NCBI GenBank assembly: GCA_021495925.1
Contig: JAKEKT010000033.1
Location: forward strand, 248,001-312,000
From: Diplodia intermedia
Lineage: Eukaryota > Ascomycota > Dothideomycetes > Botryosphaeriales > Botryosphaeriaceae
Direction: 5' to 3'
DNA length: 64,000 bases
Under the pieces are notes generated by a model that did no database searches, was not told the origin of the DNA, and saw only the letters and a program-made list of their open reading frames with translations. Made by a program: the position numbers and the translations under genes. Below, piece by piece: positions 1 to 11,479 of this stretch. How positions within the stretch are numbered: position 1 is the first letter of the stretch; every line of letters starts with the position of its first letter.

Positions 1-2801
1 CATGCGCAAAGCGCGTCGAGTCGCTCAAAATTGAGTGCGAGGCTCAAGACTGTCGGTTCAGGCGACGAGGTCGCGAGATACGAGAGGTCAATCGAGAGCA
101 ACATCAAAGAGCTCGATAGGATTCGGGGTTATCTCGACAGGTTCGCCATCACATCTTCTTACTGTTTGCTTTGGTCTAACGATTTGAAGTTGGAAATTAC
201 ATGAGACACAAACGACACTCCGTGCCGTCGACGTACGTACGCAGAGCATTTCAGCAAGTGTCGAAGAAAGTCGAATTACGCTAGGGCGCGAGATGCAGAG
301 CGGTTTTGCAGCGCTCGAGCCAGTGATCAATGCAGGATTCGACAGTCTCAGTCAAGCTGTTGAGAATGTCCGCAACCATGTGGTCGGGACGCCTGTCAGC
401 CTTCGGCGCATTCAACTCACTCGGAAAGAAGTCTCTCGCGTTGGCAACTCTCAGTTCAATACTTCGATATCGGAGAAACGGTGCCGATTGCCTCTTTGGA
501 ATGTCGAGATGTTCAACTTGCCCATTGGAACGCTTGTTGTGGAGACTTCGAAAAGCGACGACACCGGCGCGTCTGGTAAGGAAATGCGTCGGACGCGTCG
601 CATCGCCTTCCGATTTCAACCAAAGCCGTGGATGGCAGATGGCATATTCTCAGTTGAGCACTTTTTCTCGCTCGCGGCAAACAGTTCACCATCATGGGAA
701 CGCGTCCAGCGGAGAGTGCCGAGCTTCATTCCGCAAGAATTGCAGGATTCTATTCAAGGGACAGATATTCTTCACCTTGGGGAAAGCCTTGCATCGTGTC
801 CTTTTCAGTATTTCGACATGATATTGGACTCTTCTTTGGTATGTATAGGCTTCCTATATAACAGCCGATACGATGTTAACTCAATTTATGGATGAAAAGT
901 TGGAAAAAGCAGGCATCTCCCGCTTATCCTCCTACAGTGGGAACGGTATAAACACTATTACGTCTTTTTCGTTTGACTTATTTGATCCCTCTGAGTCTCT
1001 CTCCACCTCTACCGTTGGCCATCTCACATACCACGCCGAAGGGACTCGACAGCTCAAGCCTGCACTCTTGTGCACCTGGAACCAATTAGATACGTGCTTT
1101 TTCGGCAACAAATTCCTGGGAGGGCCTAATGAAAGGCCGACTCTACTTGTTTCACCAGATGAGGTGGGCTACCGGTTCTTCATCCGACATGTCTGTCCTT
1201 ACCTAGACTCAAAAGACTTTGGAGAACTAAATACGGTTGATAAGTGGTGGCTTTCCGCGCTGAACCACGAGGATGGACGCTTCGGCAACGCTATTCAGTC
1301 ACACTTGTATCATCTTGACGAGTCCGAGAAGCATCTCCCTGCAAGGCTAATGCGCGTTGAGGCAAGGGCCTATCTGAACTATAATATCACAGTGGACGAA
1401 GTCCTCTCAGCAAACCATACTGAGCGTCAAAATTTCCTCCTCCTGGTCTACGCCTACTGCACGATGAAGTGCTTACAGCCGTTCCTTGACGCCGGACACG
1501 ATTCGAGTACGGTCCTGACACATGAATTCCACTCGAAGAGAGGCTCCTACTTCGCCAATAGCGGTGAATCCTTCCATCAAATGTCTCTCAGAACTGGAAA
1601 CATTCCTGTTCTCGAAGGACTGAAGGCACGGTGTACTCAATACTCGGCTCAGTTTGTCACAATATGTGTCAGCGAATACATACACCAAACGTCTGACTTA
1701 AAGAGAAGTCGTGAATTGCTCAACGCTATCATACTCGAACAACCAAAAGAAGGCATTCCTGCATCCTCGTTGGTGTACGCGTGCTGTCGCACTGAGCTCC
1801 CCGGTTACGCAAAATATCGCCGAAACTACCTCCCCTACCAGTCCGGCCTCCGAGAATTCGCAACAAATGAGCTTTATAAGAGGGATCTAGGACTCTACTG
1901 CCACCCACCCTACAACAGGTGGCTCTTCCTGGGCCCTGAGCTTCTAGCGGCTACATTGGATGAAAAAGACTGCAGGGGAATTTGGGTATCGAGACTGCTC
2001 GATTTAGGGGCAAGCTTGGACTATGAAGGGCCGTCTTTTCTATCATACGATGATAGAAGAACACCACTCGCATGGGCCATAGACCTTGGCTATCCGGAGT
2101 TAGTCCTACTTTTTGCGGTCGCGGCTGGGAATTTCGAGCGATACAAGGCAGCACTCCAAGCCGGGCTCCATCGTGCAAGAAGTCGTTTGCACACCGAGCA
2201 TCCGCGGCACTTTTCTCTTCCTATGCCAGCTTCACTAAGCCTCTCAGATCCCATATCTATTTGGGAATCGGAAGAACATGCTGGATGGAGAAGACCGACA
2301 ACATCGGCACCATTCGAGAGGCGGGAAGTTCCCCACGATCGGGACATCTTAAGCTACACCATCCTTGAGATGCTAGTTACTGGCAGTACACCCGACAAGA
2401 AGAGAGTGGAAGCAACAGCGAGGGATATCGGAAATATCTACACACGGTCGAGCTATGTTTACAGTGAGGAGAGACACAACTCAGGCATCACCACCCAATT
2501 GTACGAACTCACTGGAATCATGGATTCAGCATCTGAGCTCCCCGGACGCTCGTGGATCATCCGGATCAAAAAGATGCCGTCATGGCTGATGGGACGCATC
2601 CGATACGACCCTCGAGAGATTCTCCGGACTCGCACGGCAATCGGCACGCTCGGCCTCGTTCTATGCTTGCGAGCCATGCTCGAGCACATGCTGTACGAGT
2701 TCATTGTCTGGGTATGGATCCAACGCGCTGCATTCAAGCGGCTCTGGCCTTTAGTCATGCTTTCGTTGGCAGTCCTTTTCGCAGCATGGATGATTGGTTG
2801 A
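1..2801 (+). CDS. Large fungal protein with ankyrin-like segment and C-terminal membrane anchor (5' truncated by window)
   Basis: The 5' end lies outside the window. Frame 1 is open from base 1 to about 140 with a charged helix (SIESNIKELDRIRGYLDRF), the kind of leader found in fungal N-terminal-domain proteins. A second exon runs from about 285 (acceptor ctag) to 838. A canonical intron (gtatgt at 839, ending at aaaag 899) joins it in phase 0 to the large exon 900-2801. Near residues 350-400 of the last exon, a stretch with WVSRLLDLGASLDYEG and TPLAWAIDLGYPELVLLF resembles degenerate ankyrin repeats. The protein ends in a hydrophobic helix (LWPLVMLSLAVLFAAWMIG) with only a glycine after it, suggesting a tail anchor. 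No enzymatic motif is seen. It resembles uncharacterised fungal proteins found beside NLR-like genes, but that is family impression only. The upstream intron is not resolved exactly. Confidence 0.6.
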
Positions 2802-2988
2802 TGGGCGGAAGTGACGGCTCTCTGCTTGGGCAGTTGGAGCAGACTGCGAAATCTTCGTGCGAGAGGCGGAGACAAAGGCGGAGTCGGGGGCCGGAATAGG
2901 ACAGTGCGATTATTGACGAAGTCCGCCAAGATTGTGAGGGTGTATGTGGTGGAAGTCCAAAGTTAACGAATTTCTTATCTGGTCTTCC

Positions 2989-3648
2989 CTACTGAGTTTT
3001 TGTATTTACGACTCTTCCTTTATATTTCACCGTAATGGAGCATAGCCATTTGTAGAAAGTACGAACTCGCTCGGGCCCGGGTCTATGTCGTTTCAGAGAT
3101 GGGTTGTTTCTGTTCCGTGTTTGACCCGTGATAAATGACACCCAAACGTATTTGGGGTTGAGATCGGTTATGGCAACATTCTGCACGATGATGTTCGACG
3201 CCCCATCCGGGAACCTTAGTCCCTTGCCCCTAATGACACCGACGCTGCCGACGCCGATGATAGTCTTGTTCGAGGCCACGTCGATGGGTGTCTTCGGCGC
3301 CGTATAGTACGTGATGGACGTCGAGTCCTTGTCGCCGCAGCCCGAGCCCGTGTCGATCTGGATCTGACACGCGTCGTCGGTTCCGACGTTCAGGCAGTCC
3401 GTCCCCGTCGCCGTGCCCTCTGATTCGAGGTAGTCGGACGTTTGCTTGAGCACGATGACCTGCGGCTCGGAACCGGTGAGTAACGAGGTTAGCTCGTCAA
3501 TGTCGGCAGGCTCGACGGTGGCGTCGCCGCCGCCCGTGACGCCGGATGCGAAGCCTTCGGCGCTGCCTGTGGCGGTTTGAGCATGTGCGCCGAGGGCAGT
3601 GGTGGTGGCGGCACCGGCCAGGAACGTTGAGAGCTTCGTGGTGAAAAT
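2989..3648 (-). pseudogene. Truncated pectin lyase (PL1), start codon lost
   Basis: The reading frame encodes the N-terminal half of a secreted pectin lyase: signal-like FTTKLSTFLAGAATTTALG, then GSAEGFASGVTGGGDATVEP, SNKTIIGVGSVGVIRGKGL and ITDLNPKYVW, all hallmark blocks of PL1 lyases that cleave pectin by beta-elimination. Intact relatives are about 380 residues and continue from NPKYVW into the Ca/catalytic helix. Here the frame runs into unrelated sequence after about 175 mature residues and stops. The natural start before the signal peptide reads ATT instead of ATG (3646-3648). The only upstream ATG in frame (3727-3729) would add an unlikely basic leader. Both lesions point to a dead gene. 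It lies next to another gene fragment, the AAA ATPase tail. Confidence 0.75.
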
Positions 3649-3993
3649 TATTTGTGTTGCAGAGAATTGGACATAAGAGTAGCCACGCTGCATTACACGA
3701 TAGGACTTCGGAATTGACGAGCGGCTCATCTCCGCTAGGATGTCCGAGAGTAATATAGCCGTTGCATTTCCATGCCTCTACATACGTGGAAGCGTGTGGT
3801 GATAGTCGGCTACATGTCTTTTCGGAGGATCTCCGAAACATCTTAAATCCGGGGCCGCTCTCCGCAGCACTGTACGCACAACCGTCTTTTGGTTCAATAT
3901 TCAGTGACGAAAGCATCGCTAAAACGGTAGGTGCACTCTACGTAGCGGGATCAGAGGTACAGACTGAAGAAAGAGTGGTTTGCGGCAGAACAA

Positions 3994-4490
3994 CTACCTG
4001 AAGCTTGGCTGCTCCGAGTCCTCCTCTCCAGTACCAATCTCAATCCGATTGAGGCGAGCAGCGGCCATGGAATCTTCGTCCTTCTTGTACAGCTGTTTCA
4101 TATAGCCTTTGAACGCCTTGGAAATGTCTACCGTCGAGCGGATGTGATCTGGTTTGATGATGATGCGGCCTCTGGTGTCCTTCTCCCCTTCCGTCTCGGC
4201 CAAAGCGACGGCAATCTGGAATGCTGTTGATTATCAGCGGGGCCCAAGCGTGGGGTATCTGCTCCAACATACCGTTCCTAATTTCGCGTCCATTCCACTG
4301 GAGTTGGCGGAGTTCGGGAGACCTCAATGTAGTCGCGTGTTTGGAAATGGATGCGCATCGGTTTCTCCCTCTCGCGTTCGAGCTTGTTGAAGAATGTCTC
4401 CCACACCTCGGTACGCTGCTTATGTGAGAAAGACCGGTAGTATATCGTGATGTTAGCAATATTGGCTTGCATGGAGCGGGGGAATGCTGA
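3994..4490 (-). pseudogene. C-terminal fragment of a fungal AAA+ ATPase
   Basis: On the minus strand, about 150 residues match the C-terminal small domain of the large fungal AAA ATPases with an uncharacterised N-terminal half: NIANITIYYRSFSHKQRTEVW, then LEREREKPMRIHFQTRDYIE, then ELRQLQWNGREIRNG. After an intron (gtatgt, branch ctgataatc, near 4219-4275) comes KGYMKQLYKKDEDSMAAARL and a stop. The Walker A and B region that should precede it is absent. Between RDYIE and the ELRQLQW block the frame shifts by one base (around 4315), so even the remaining exon is broken. Gene debris, not a working ATPase. Confidence 0.7.
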
Positions 4491-4783
4491 CGCAAGGCTG
4501 AAGGCTGGATGGATAAAACTATTGGTGGAAACAACACACCCCGGCTCATTCGCAAAGCTGTCGAGTATCGACAGGAGATAAGAATTTGAAAAGCAGGGAA
4601 GCGAGCTAAGCCATGGCTGCTTAGCTTACGTCATTGTAATTGTCTCGCCTTTGCCTCCGACCAGTGCGAGCAATCACGGTACTTGAGAAATGAGGATTTA
4701 ATAACTGACAATCCAAACGAGTCAAATCTTCCATCCTTGTTAGTAAGCACTCATTGCTACCATGTCCGCGACCTAGCCTTTAG

Positions 4784-4974
4784 TCGAGGATGATGACTTT
4801 CAGCCTGCGGAGCTCGTGAGGGTTCTTTCCATGGGCATCAAAGCTAAGTACGAAAATGAAATAGATGAGGAGTCCTATATTAAAAAGGCGATGGTCGAAG
4901 ACTTCAACGACAAAGATAGGCGCCGCAAGAAACGAATTCGAGAAATCGAGGAGTACCTCGAAGCCACAAAGTAA
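4784..4974 (+). CDS. Orphan charged exon, unknown family
   Basis: An exon-like stretch follows a good acceptor (cctttag at 4777-4783) and stops with TAA at 4972. It encodes about 62 residues, starting acidic (EDDDFQPAELVRVLSMGI) and ending in a strongly charged helix (DRRRKKRIREIEEYLEATK). No stop or rare-codon cluster interrupts it. The short ATG just upstream (4762) meets TAG after four codons, so an intact 5' exon was not found. It lies about 0.5 kb before another coiled-coil gene on the same strand. It could be the last exon of a small gene or a remnant. Function unknown. Confidence 0.35.
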
Positions 4975-5485
4975 GAAGCAGGATATATCAACAAACGTGC
5001 GGGCAAGCAGACAGGAGCTCGGAGGTCTGTACATGCCCTGACGCTTTGGCGGTGATGCGGATCCACGACGAGTTGAGGTACAGAGTGAAGGTGAAGAGTG
5101 GAAGTGGAAAGTGGAGATGAAGAGCAGGTGGTTGTGGGGTAGAAACACGTCATCGCGCCATCACGTGCTTTTGCGTTCTGCTTCAGACCAGCAAACGCGT
5201 CTTCCCCGCCTCAACCGCCGGTCGCACACCAGCGTCATTATTCCTTCCTTCTCGTCAACATCTGTCCTACCCTCTTCGCATTGCGCCGCTTGCCCTTGCG
5301 CCCGCCCACCCGTCGAGCCGCCAACACCATACATCGCCGTCCCCCAACGCACTTCACCCACCGTCCACGAAACGTTCGCCGTCGCGCACCGCCCGAGCTG
5401 CGTTCCGTTGCAACTGGTCGTGGGTGGTCCGGTCACGAACTCAGTCCACTCTGATTCTCGGCGCTGACGCATCACGGCTCCTACA

Positions 5486-6031
5486 ATGTCCTCATCATCA
5501 ACACCCGATCTGAGCGAACCCTTCATCAATGGGCCCGCGGTTGCCGAGTGGAGCAAGAAGAGGCAGCGGCCCGTCGAGCTCTCCGACCCACCTCGCAATG
5601 ACTGGCAATCGGCCATGGAAGCTCTGGAAAGACGGCTGGAGAAGCGCATCGACGAAGCATTGGCGAACGTGGCCATGACCATCGTGGACCGCGTCAACGA
5701 CCGCCTCGACAGGCGCTTGGCCGAGTCTGAAGCCGGCATTCTGGACCATGTGCGCGGTCGTGTGCAGGCAGCGAAGGCCGACATGCAAGCAGAGATGGAT
5801 GCAAAACTGCTGGAGTCCAAGGTCGAGACGAACGATGTGCTGGACGAGACGATGGCTTATTTCAGAGACGAGATGGATGGTGCAGTCGATGCCAAGTTGA
5901 ACCGTCGTATTCTCGAAGTCAAGAAAGAGTCGGCCGATGCCATCCGACAGGAGATGAGCACCATCGAGAGGACTGTTAACCACAACATCAGGCAGGATAT
6001 CAAAAAAGGACTTGACCGAAACCGTTCGTGA
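5486..6031 (+). CDS. Small coiled-coil protein, unknown function
   Basis: A single open frame of 181 residues begins at ATG 5486 after a C/T-rich leader typical of fungal promoters. The first 40 residues are low complexity. From about residue 40 to the end the protein is almost continuous amphipathic helix rich in E, R, K, D and A (for example ALERRLEKRIDEALANVA), consistent with a long coiled coil. There is no signal peptide or membrane segment. The end is abrupt (KKGLDRNRS), so a downstream exon may have been missed. Similar short coiled-coil proteins of unknown function occur in ascomycetes; no role can be assigned. Confidence 0.55.
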   Translation: MSSSSTPDLSEPFINGPAVAEWSKKRQRPVELSDPPRNDWQSAMEALERRLEKRIDEALANVAMTIVDRVNDRLDRRLAESEAGILDHVRGRVQAAKADMQAEMDAKLLESKVETNDVLDETMAYFRDEMDGAVDAKLNRRILEVKKESADAIRQEMSTIERTVNHNIRQDIKKGLDRNRS

Positions 6032-6541
6032 ATGTCTCGGCCATCACGCGTGTCAAGAGATGGGTTTCAATTTGCTTGGCGTCGTGGGAGTACACGATGA
6101 AACATACCTTGGATGCTGACGTTGATGTTTTTTTGGCGTTCATCGGCTGGGGTCTGGAACTAATTACGAATGAGATGATCCCAACACAGCAGCAGCTTGA
6201 GTGCCATTCACAGGTGACGTCGTAGAACATGGCCCTAATGCTATCGCCGCTATTTCCGAAGCCCCGCTGTCGACACTATTGTTCAAAGGATCCACGCTGG
6301 ATGGCTTACCTCACGCCGGAACTCATCTTATCTCCGGCACCGACGCCATAAGCCCTAGGACGGATCAAGATTACAGACAAATCGCTCGTCTTGAAGGGAA
6401 CGGTGCTCAAGAGGATTGATTCAAGGCGTGTATAAAGCTCTGAGCACTTTGCCAAGTAAGCTTGTTTCAACACCTCCACGCACCAGTGTATATTCATTCC
6501 GGCATACCCGAGATTTCTTGAACGGTCACACCAAGACCATC
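6032..6541. other. Intergenic region before the MDR oxidoreductase gene
   Basis: No convincing gene is seen. The last 100 bases before ATG 6542 read as an ordinary fungal 5' leader; no regulatory motif was recognised with confidence. Confidence 0.4.
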
Positions 6542-7885
6542 ATGACCAAACCGGTTAACAGGGCCGCATTCCTCACAGCCGAGAAGGCTTACCCGCTCGA
6601 AGTTGGGGAAGCGCCTTATCCCACGCCTGTCAACGACGAGGTCATCGTGAAGGCTGCTGCAGTCGCCATCAATCCCGTCGAGTAATCCATCGAGCCCAGG
6701 GAGTTCGCGACCGCTGAACCGCTAACACACAACCCCCAGCTGTATCGTTCAATCCACCGCCTTCATACCCGTCCCATACCCGTGGATCTTGGGGTAAGCC
6801 AACCGCGACGACTTTCTCCCCCTCCTCCTCCACCCGCACCAACCTCCCCCTCTCTCCTCTTACCCCTTCCCAGCCGCGACGTCGCCGGCCCCATCGTCGC
6901 CCTCGGCCCCGCCGCCCCGCCCTTTCTCCGCCTCGGCACCCCCGTCGCCGGCCTCGCCCTTGGCTTCGCCACAAAGGACCCCGCCACCAGCGCCTTCCAG
7001 ACATACGTCAAGCTCTCCCCGCCGCTCATCATCGCCCCGCTCCCTCCGCACGTCTCTTTCATTGACGCCGCCGTCCTGCCGCTCGGTGCGGCTACCGCCG
7101 CCGCCGGCCTCTTCGGTTCCGACTTCCTGGGGCTCCGCCTGCCCCCGCCGTCACCGCCGTCACCGCCGTCGCCAACGCGGGAAACTGAGAGGGAGGAGGA
7201 GGAGGAGGTTGTTCTCGTGTGGGGCGCCTCCTCCAGCGTCGGGTCTTCGGCCGTCCAGCTCGCGACCGCCGCCGGCTACGCCGTTCTCGCCACCGCGTCG
7301 CCGGCGCATTTCGCGCTCGCCCGCGACCTCGGCGCGCGCGAGGTCTTTGACTACAAAGCCGAAGACGTCGTCGTCGAGCGGATCGTCGGAGCGCTGGAGG
7401 GTGGACGGCGGAGGCTGGTGGGGGTGTTCGACGCCGTCGGCACGGGCGGGGCGGTGGAGGCGTGCGTGGAGGTTGCGGGGAGGGTTGCTTCCGCTGCTGC
7501 CGCTGCTCAACAGGCCGGGGGAGGGGATGGCGAGGGGATGAGGGAGAAGATGACGTCCGTCGTCCGCGTCTCCACCGTCCGCCCCCTCCCGCCGTCGCTG
7601 TCCCCCGCAAACAGCGACGGCTCCTTGCCCCCGGGCGTCTCGTGCGCTGTCGTCATGGCCACCGGCATCAGGAAGACGGCCGTCGGACCGGCGGTTTTTG
7701 AAGACTTTCTCCCAAAGGCGCTGGCGGATGGTCGGTACAAGTGTGCGCCCCGCCCGGTGGTCGTTGGGGAGGGGCTGGGGTGTCTGCAGGAGGGGATGGA
7801 TCGGCTGGGAAGGGGAGGCGTTTCCGCGGAGAAGTTGGTTGTGGTGATGCCGGAGGAGGAAGGGGAGGGGGTGGAGCAGGGTTGA
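6542..7885 (+). CDS. Zinc-type alcohol dehydrogenase-like oxidoreductase (MDR superfamily)
   Basis: Three exons: 6542-6681, 6740-6793 and 6874-7885, joined by introns with gtaatc/cccag and gtaagc/cccag borders; the joins restore the family motif G-R-D-V-A-G. The product, about 400 residues, shows the MDR order. First is a GroES-like half (NRAAFLTAEKAYPLEVGEAP, VKAAAVAINPVD). Then comes the nucleotide-binding fold with VWGASSSVGSSAVQLA and a DLGAREVFDYKAEDV segment. The zinc ligands of true alcohol dehydrogenases are not evident, so it fits the quinone/enoyl-reductase-like group that reduces C=C or C=O bonds with NAD(P)H. Oddity: a proline/serine run followed by an acidic run (about 7138-7208) is inserted just before the dinucleotide-binding beta strand. 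It is convergent with a P450, so a shared pathway is possible but unproven. Confidence 0.85.
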
Positions 7886-8276
7886 TGGTAGGGGGGAGAT
7901 GGGAGGCTGGGCTGTTTGGCATGAATGCGCGGTCTGAGGTTGGCTTGGCGTGAGGCAGCGGTGTTTTTGCCGTGGGTGGTTTGGCGGGGGCATATTGGTA
8001 AGAGTGGTAGGTGAGCGTCGCAAAGCGATGGTGCTTGCATCAGCACGCACCACTGTTGTACTCGCGATTCTGTGGAATGGAGAGAAACTAAAAGGGCAGG
8101 TAGGCATTCTTTATCCATTCGGAAGTATCCCATTTGTCGAAGCACCGCTGCTCCAGCTGTTGAGAGCCGCCTTCACACATGCTTTATATTCCACCATCGA
8201 TCGGCATATTCTTAAAGTGCAACTACATCATAGCCACAAGATCCAATGAATGCGCAAACGCACCATGGACATAGCA
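7886..8276. other. Convergent intergenic spacer
   Basis: This is the 3' spacer between the MDR gene and the minus-strand P450. Apparent frames here are GC-biased shadows; nothing else is seen. Confidence 0.4.
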
Positions 8277-10130
8277 TCACGCTCCATCGGTCTTCCGTAC
8301 CTTGACCGAGACCTGGATGTTACTTTGTTTCACGAACCAAACGTTGTGCATGGTAGGCGCCTTGTCCGGATCCACGAGAGCAAGGTCAAAGTGTCGAACC
8401 AGGTATGGGATCACCTTCGAGATCTCCATAAGGGCGATATTCTTGCCAATGCACGTCCTCGAGCCGTAGCCAAACTACCGCACAGATCAGATGGCGTTCA
8501 ATCTCTGGGCTCGTGATGCAACTTACCGGCAGCCAATATCTATCCATAACCTGTTCTGCTTCTTTCCCAACCATCCAACGCTCCGGTCTGAACTCATGCA
8601 CGTCGTCCCCGAACACCTGCGTGTTGTGGTGGGCAACCCATGAGTTGATACCCACGATTGTCTGGACCTTCGCTTCAGCATGTATAGCAAAAGGGACTGT
8701 GAGATATAGCACTCACTCCTTCGGGGAAAAAATGGCCAGAGATGGTAGCCCCGCCCTTCGGCACCACGCGACTGAGAGGAAGACCCGTTGCAGGATGCAG
8801 CCTCAACGCTTCCTTGATGGCCCCTTGCAGGTACGGCATGTTTTGCGAATCGGCAAACGTGATGACGTCCCGATCGGGGTTTTCCGAGTACATTTGGTCA
8901 ACCTCGGCCCGCAGCTGTTGGAGCAGGACGTGTCAGTGAGGCCCCTCTACCTCGCCCCGCAGCCGTGAGACACTCACCTTGCCCAGCGTATCCTGGTTCT
9001 TCAGAAGGTGCCAGATGATGCTCGTCAGACTGATGCTCGACGTGTCGCTGCCGGCAACCACATTCATCTGGCAAATCATCTGGATGTCGTCTTCCGAAAG
9101 CTTCCGCGGATCTTGCTGGTGGATCCGCAACGCCTTGGACAGGAACGTATCGCCCTCGACGTTCTGCTTGTACGCTTGCACCTGGTCCCGGGAGAACTTG
9201 AAGATGTGGTCGAGCGCGTTGGACCCGAGCATGGAGATGAGCGTGAAAAGGGGCAGGTGCGTTTCCGGGAACACGCCCACGCGGCCGCAGTACGTCAGGA
9301 ATGAATCGAGCCCGCTGATGATGCCCAGCGGGTCCTTCCCCGCGTCGAGGAAGCCGAAACGTTTGGACACCTGTGTTCGTTGGCCATCAGCCCAGCCCCA
9401 GCCCCCCCCCGTCTCACAAGTCCTTTCCTTGGAGTTCAACGCACCGTTATCTCCCCGATCGTGTCGAAGGCGAAGCACTGCATCCACCACGGCAGATCAA
9501 ACGTCGTCTTAGACCTAACCGGCACCACCATCAGCCCCTAGTAACCTCCACAACCCATATTCGCAGCCGGGAACGGACGGGGGCGCCCACATACCGCGAA
9601 AAGTCCAGCAGCCGGTCCTTGAAACAGTCGATGCAGTGGTCGACCGCGCGCTCCATCGTCACCAAGGTCGACATCGAGTACAGCGTGGCGAACTTGCGCC
9701 GCTCGACCGCGTGCGTCTTCGGGTTCCTGTCGGTGAATATGTTCGGCCTGTGCGGAGGCTGGCTGGAGTAGTACCACGGCCCCTTTGTGAAGGCCGTGCC
9801 GTGGCCGTAGATGGTCTTTATCGCCTCCGGATCATCGATGGAGTACTCGTTCGGCGCGATGCGCACGATGGGTCCTGTAGGCCGCCGCTTGCGTGCTCAG
9901 TGTCGTCGGGGCGATGGGGGCGTGCGTGCGTACGTACCGTGTTTCTTGTGCAGGTCGATGTTCGTCCATGGGAATTGCCCGGTCCAGACTTCCTTGAAGT
10001 ACCACAGCCGCGTGAATCGGGCGAGAAGGGGTCCGGGTATCGAGCGGAGCGGGGATCTGATGGATTGAAAGATGGAGTTGGCAATTAGTGCGGTCAGCGC
10101 CCCGACTAAGAGGTAGACTGCGAATCCCAT
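8277..10130 (-). CDS. Cytochrome P450 monooxygenase (complete)
   Basis: Start ATG at 10130, stop at 8277, with roughly six introns (donors such as gtacgt after LHKKHG and gtaagt after MDRYWLP). The protein starts with a membrane helix (FAVYLLVGALTALIANSIF) followed by the proline hinge SIPGPLLARFTRLWYF. It has the I-helix VVAGSDTSSISLTSI with the acid-threonine pair, the ExxR block KEALRLHPATG, the PERW block FRPERWMVG and the haem loop FGYGSRTCIGKNI with the cysteine ligand. The final exon ends SVKVRKTDGA. It resembles the large fungal group labelled pisatin-demethylase-like, ER-bound enzymes hydroxylating lipophilic substrates; the substrate is unknown. No splice defect or missing motif was seen. 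No PKS or NRPS gene accompanies it in this window. Confidence 0.9.
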
Positions 10131-11059
10131 GTTTTACGGTGAGCTTGTTATTGACGAGAATGTCTGTACGAAGGAAGAGGCAACGAGTCTCTGATAGACT
10201 CGTCGTGCCAGAGAACATCGAGCTTAATATAATGCTCAATTCTTACTGGCTTTGTAATGCGGGCCGGAAGTGATTGCGCATTCATCCCGCCGATCCACTT
10301 GGCAGTGCTGCAGCTCGAGGATCGGGGTCTGATCAGAGCTCTCGCTTGAACTACTCCGGACTTTCCGAACGAAAGGTGCGTGCGGATGCAACCCGAGAAA
10401 CGAAGACCGGCTAAACTTTCGTACCTTAAGTAGCTAGTGGGACTGTAGTGTGTACATGACGACCGAATCATATACCAAGATACTTGGTGAATGGCTCTCC
10501 GGATAGCTGCGCGTCCATGATCTCCTCCATATGCCTGCTTTGGGCGGGGAATTTGCGGGGTAGGTATCCATGCTGCCCGGCATCTTCAGGTCCGACTCGG
10601 CCGGAGCTCTTCTTCCTCGAAACACTCAACAATGGCGTTTTTGGGCTGTGTTTTACACTGCTTGTCATGATAGTTATCATGCCCTCAGCACGAACCTCAC
10701 GTTCGTTGACTACATAGGTATGTATATTAAGTGGCTGAGAGTAGCATGGAAGATCGTCTCCTTTAAGTGACTCGGGCTCACGCCTCCACCGTAAGGTCCC
10801 CCCGCAGTATCTATTCATGACATCACGGAGCTCGAAGTCCCCGGCCCTCCGACCAAAAGTAGTAATTCGCTAGGTAGATCAGCGAATAGAAGCCGACCGG
10901 CCACTTTCTCGGTGCCGAAAACCATCCCGGCCCGTCTCATGCAGCTGTGCCGTCTCCATGGCGAGCAAACGCCAACCATGCCACGCTTGCACTGGTACCT
11001 GATGTACGTCAAGCCACCATGGTCTTCCTGTGTAATTCGCCTGGATATGGAGTCGTTCA

Positions 11060-11311
11060 GTGGAGAAGAGTGGGTTTGTGCACATTCCCGTGATCTCATT
11101 CCGTGAACTATTGCATTTCTCGACTTCCATACTTATCAGTCTCCCCACCGGTACGGCTGTTGGATCACACGCTTTCAGCAAATTTTTGGCCAAGCGCGGC
11201 GTGATTGACGATGCGAACGTGGAGCTTTCGGATGAGGATTCGGTGGAAGCAATGGTGAAAGCGCTGAAGGTGTCAAAGCCGTCGGTCAGGGTCAAGATCT
11301 CGGGGCATTAA
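11060..11311 (+). CDS. Possible exon of an unknown gene
   Basis: The second half of this frame (from about 11144) has gene-like codon use and encodes an acidic-then-basic helix (ELSDEDSVEAMVKALKVSK) ending in GH and a stop. The first half reads less convincingly and may be intron or leader. No family recognised. It overlaps an opposite-strand frame, so at most one of the two is real. Confidence 0.25.
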   Translation: MEKSGFVHIPVISFRELLHFSTSILISLPTGTAVGSHAFSKFLAKRGVIDDANVELSDEDSVEAMVKALKVSKPSVRVKISGH

Positions 11312-11479
11312 GTTGAAGTGGCCCGTGATGGATTCTAACTCTCCGATGTAATGTAGATCGACGTTTACTGCCGAACACGGGAGGTCGGTCGGTTGGAAGC
11401 CCGCGTTTGCGCCGGAGCATATCCCGAACGCCCCGATGCTCAGTTCGACCTTATCCTTGCTCACTTGGACGATCGTCAC
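11273..11479 (-). CDS. Possible SUR7/PalI-like remnant exon
   Basis: A 68-residue minus frame contains KVELSIGAFGICSGANAG, which recalls the glycine-cysteine block in the extracellular loop of fungal SUR7/PalI-type eisosomal membrane proteins. The four membrane helices of that family are not found nearby, so this would be a remnant. The assignment rests on one short motif. Confidence 0.15.
   Translation of the reverse strand: MTIVQVSKDKVELSIGAFGICSGANAGFQPTDLPCSAVNVDLHYIGELESITGHFNLMPRDLDPDRRL

Noticed and set aside
6542..10130. Secondary-metabolite cluster
   Set aside because: An MDR oxidoreductase and a P450 are adjacent, but no PKS, NRPS, terpene synthase or other backbone gene is present in the window.
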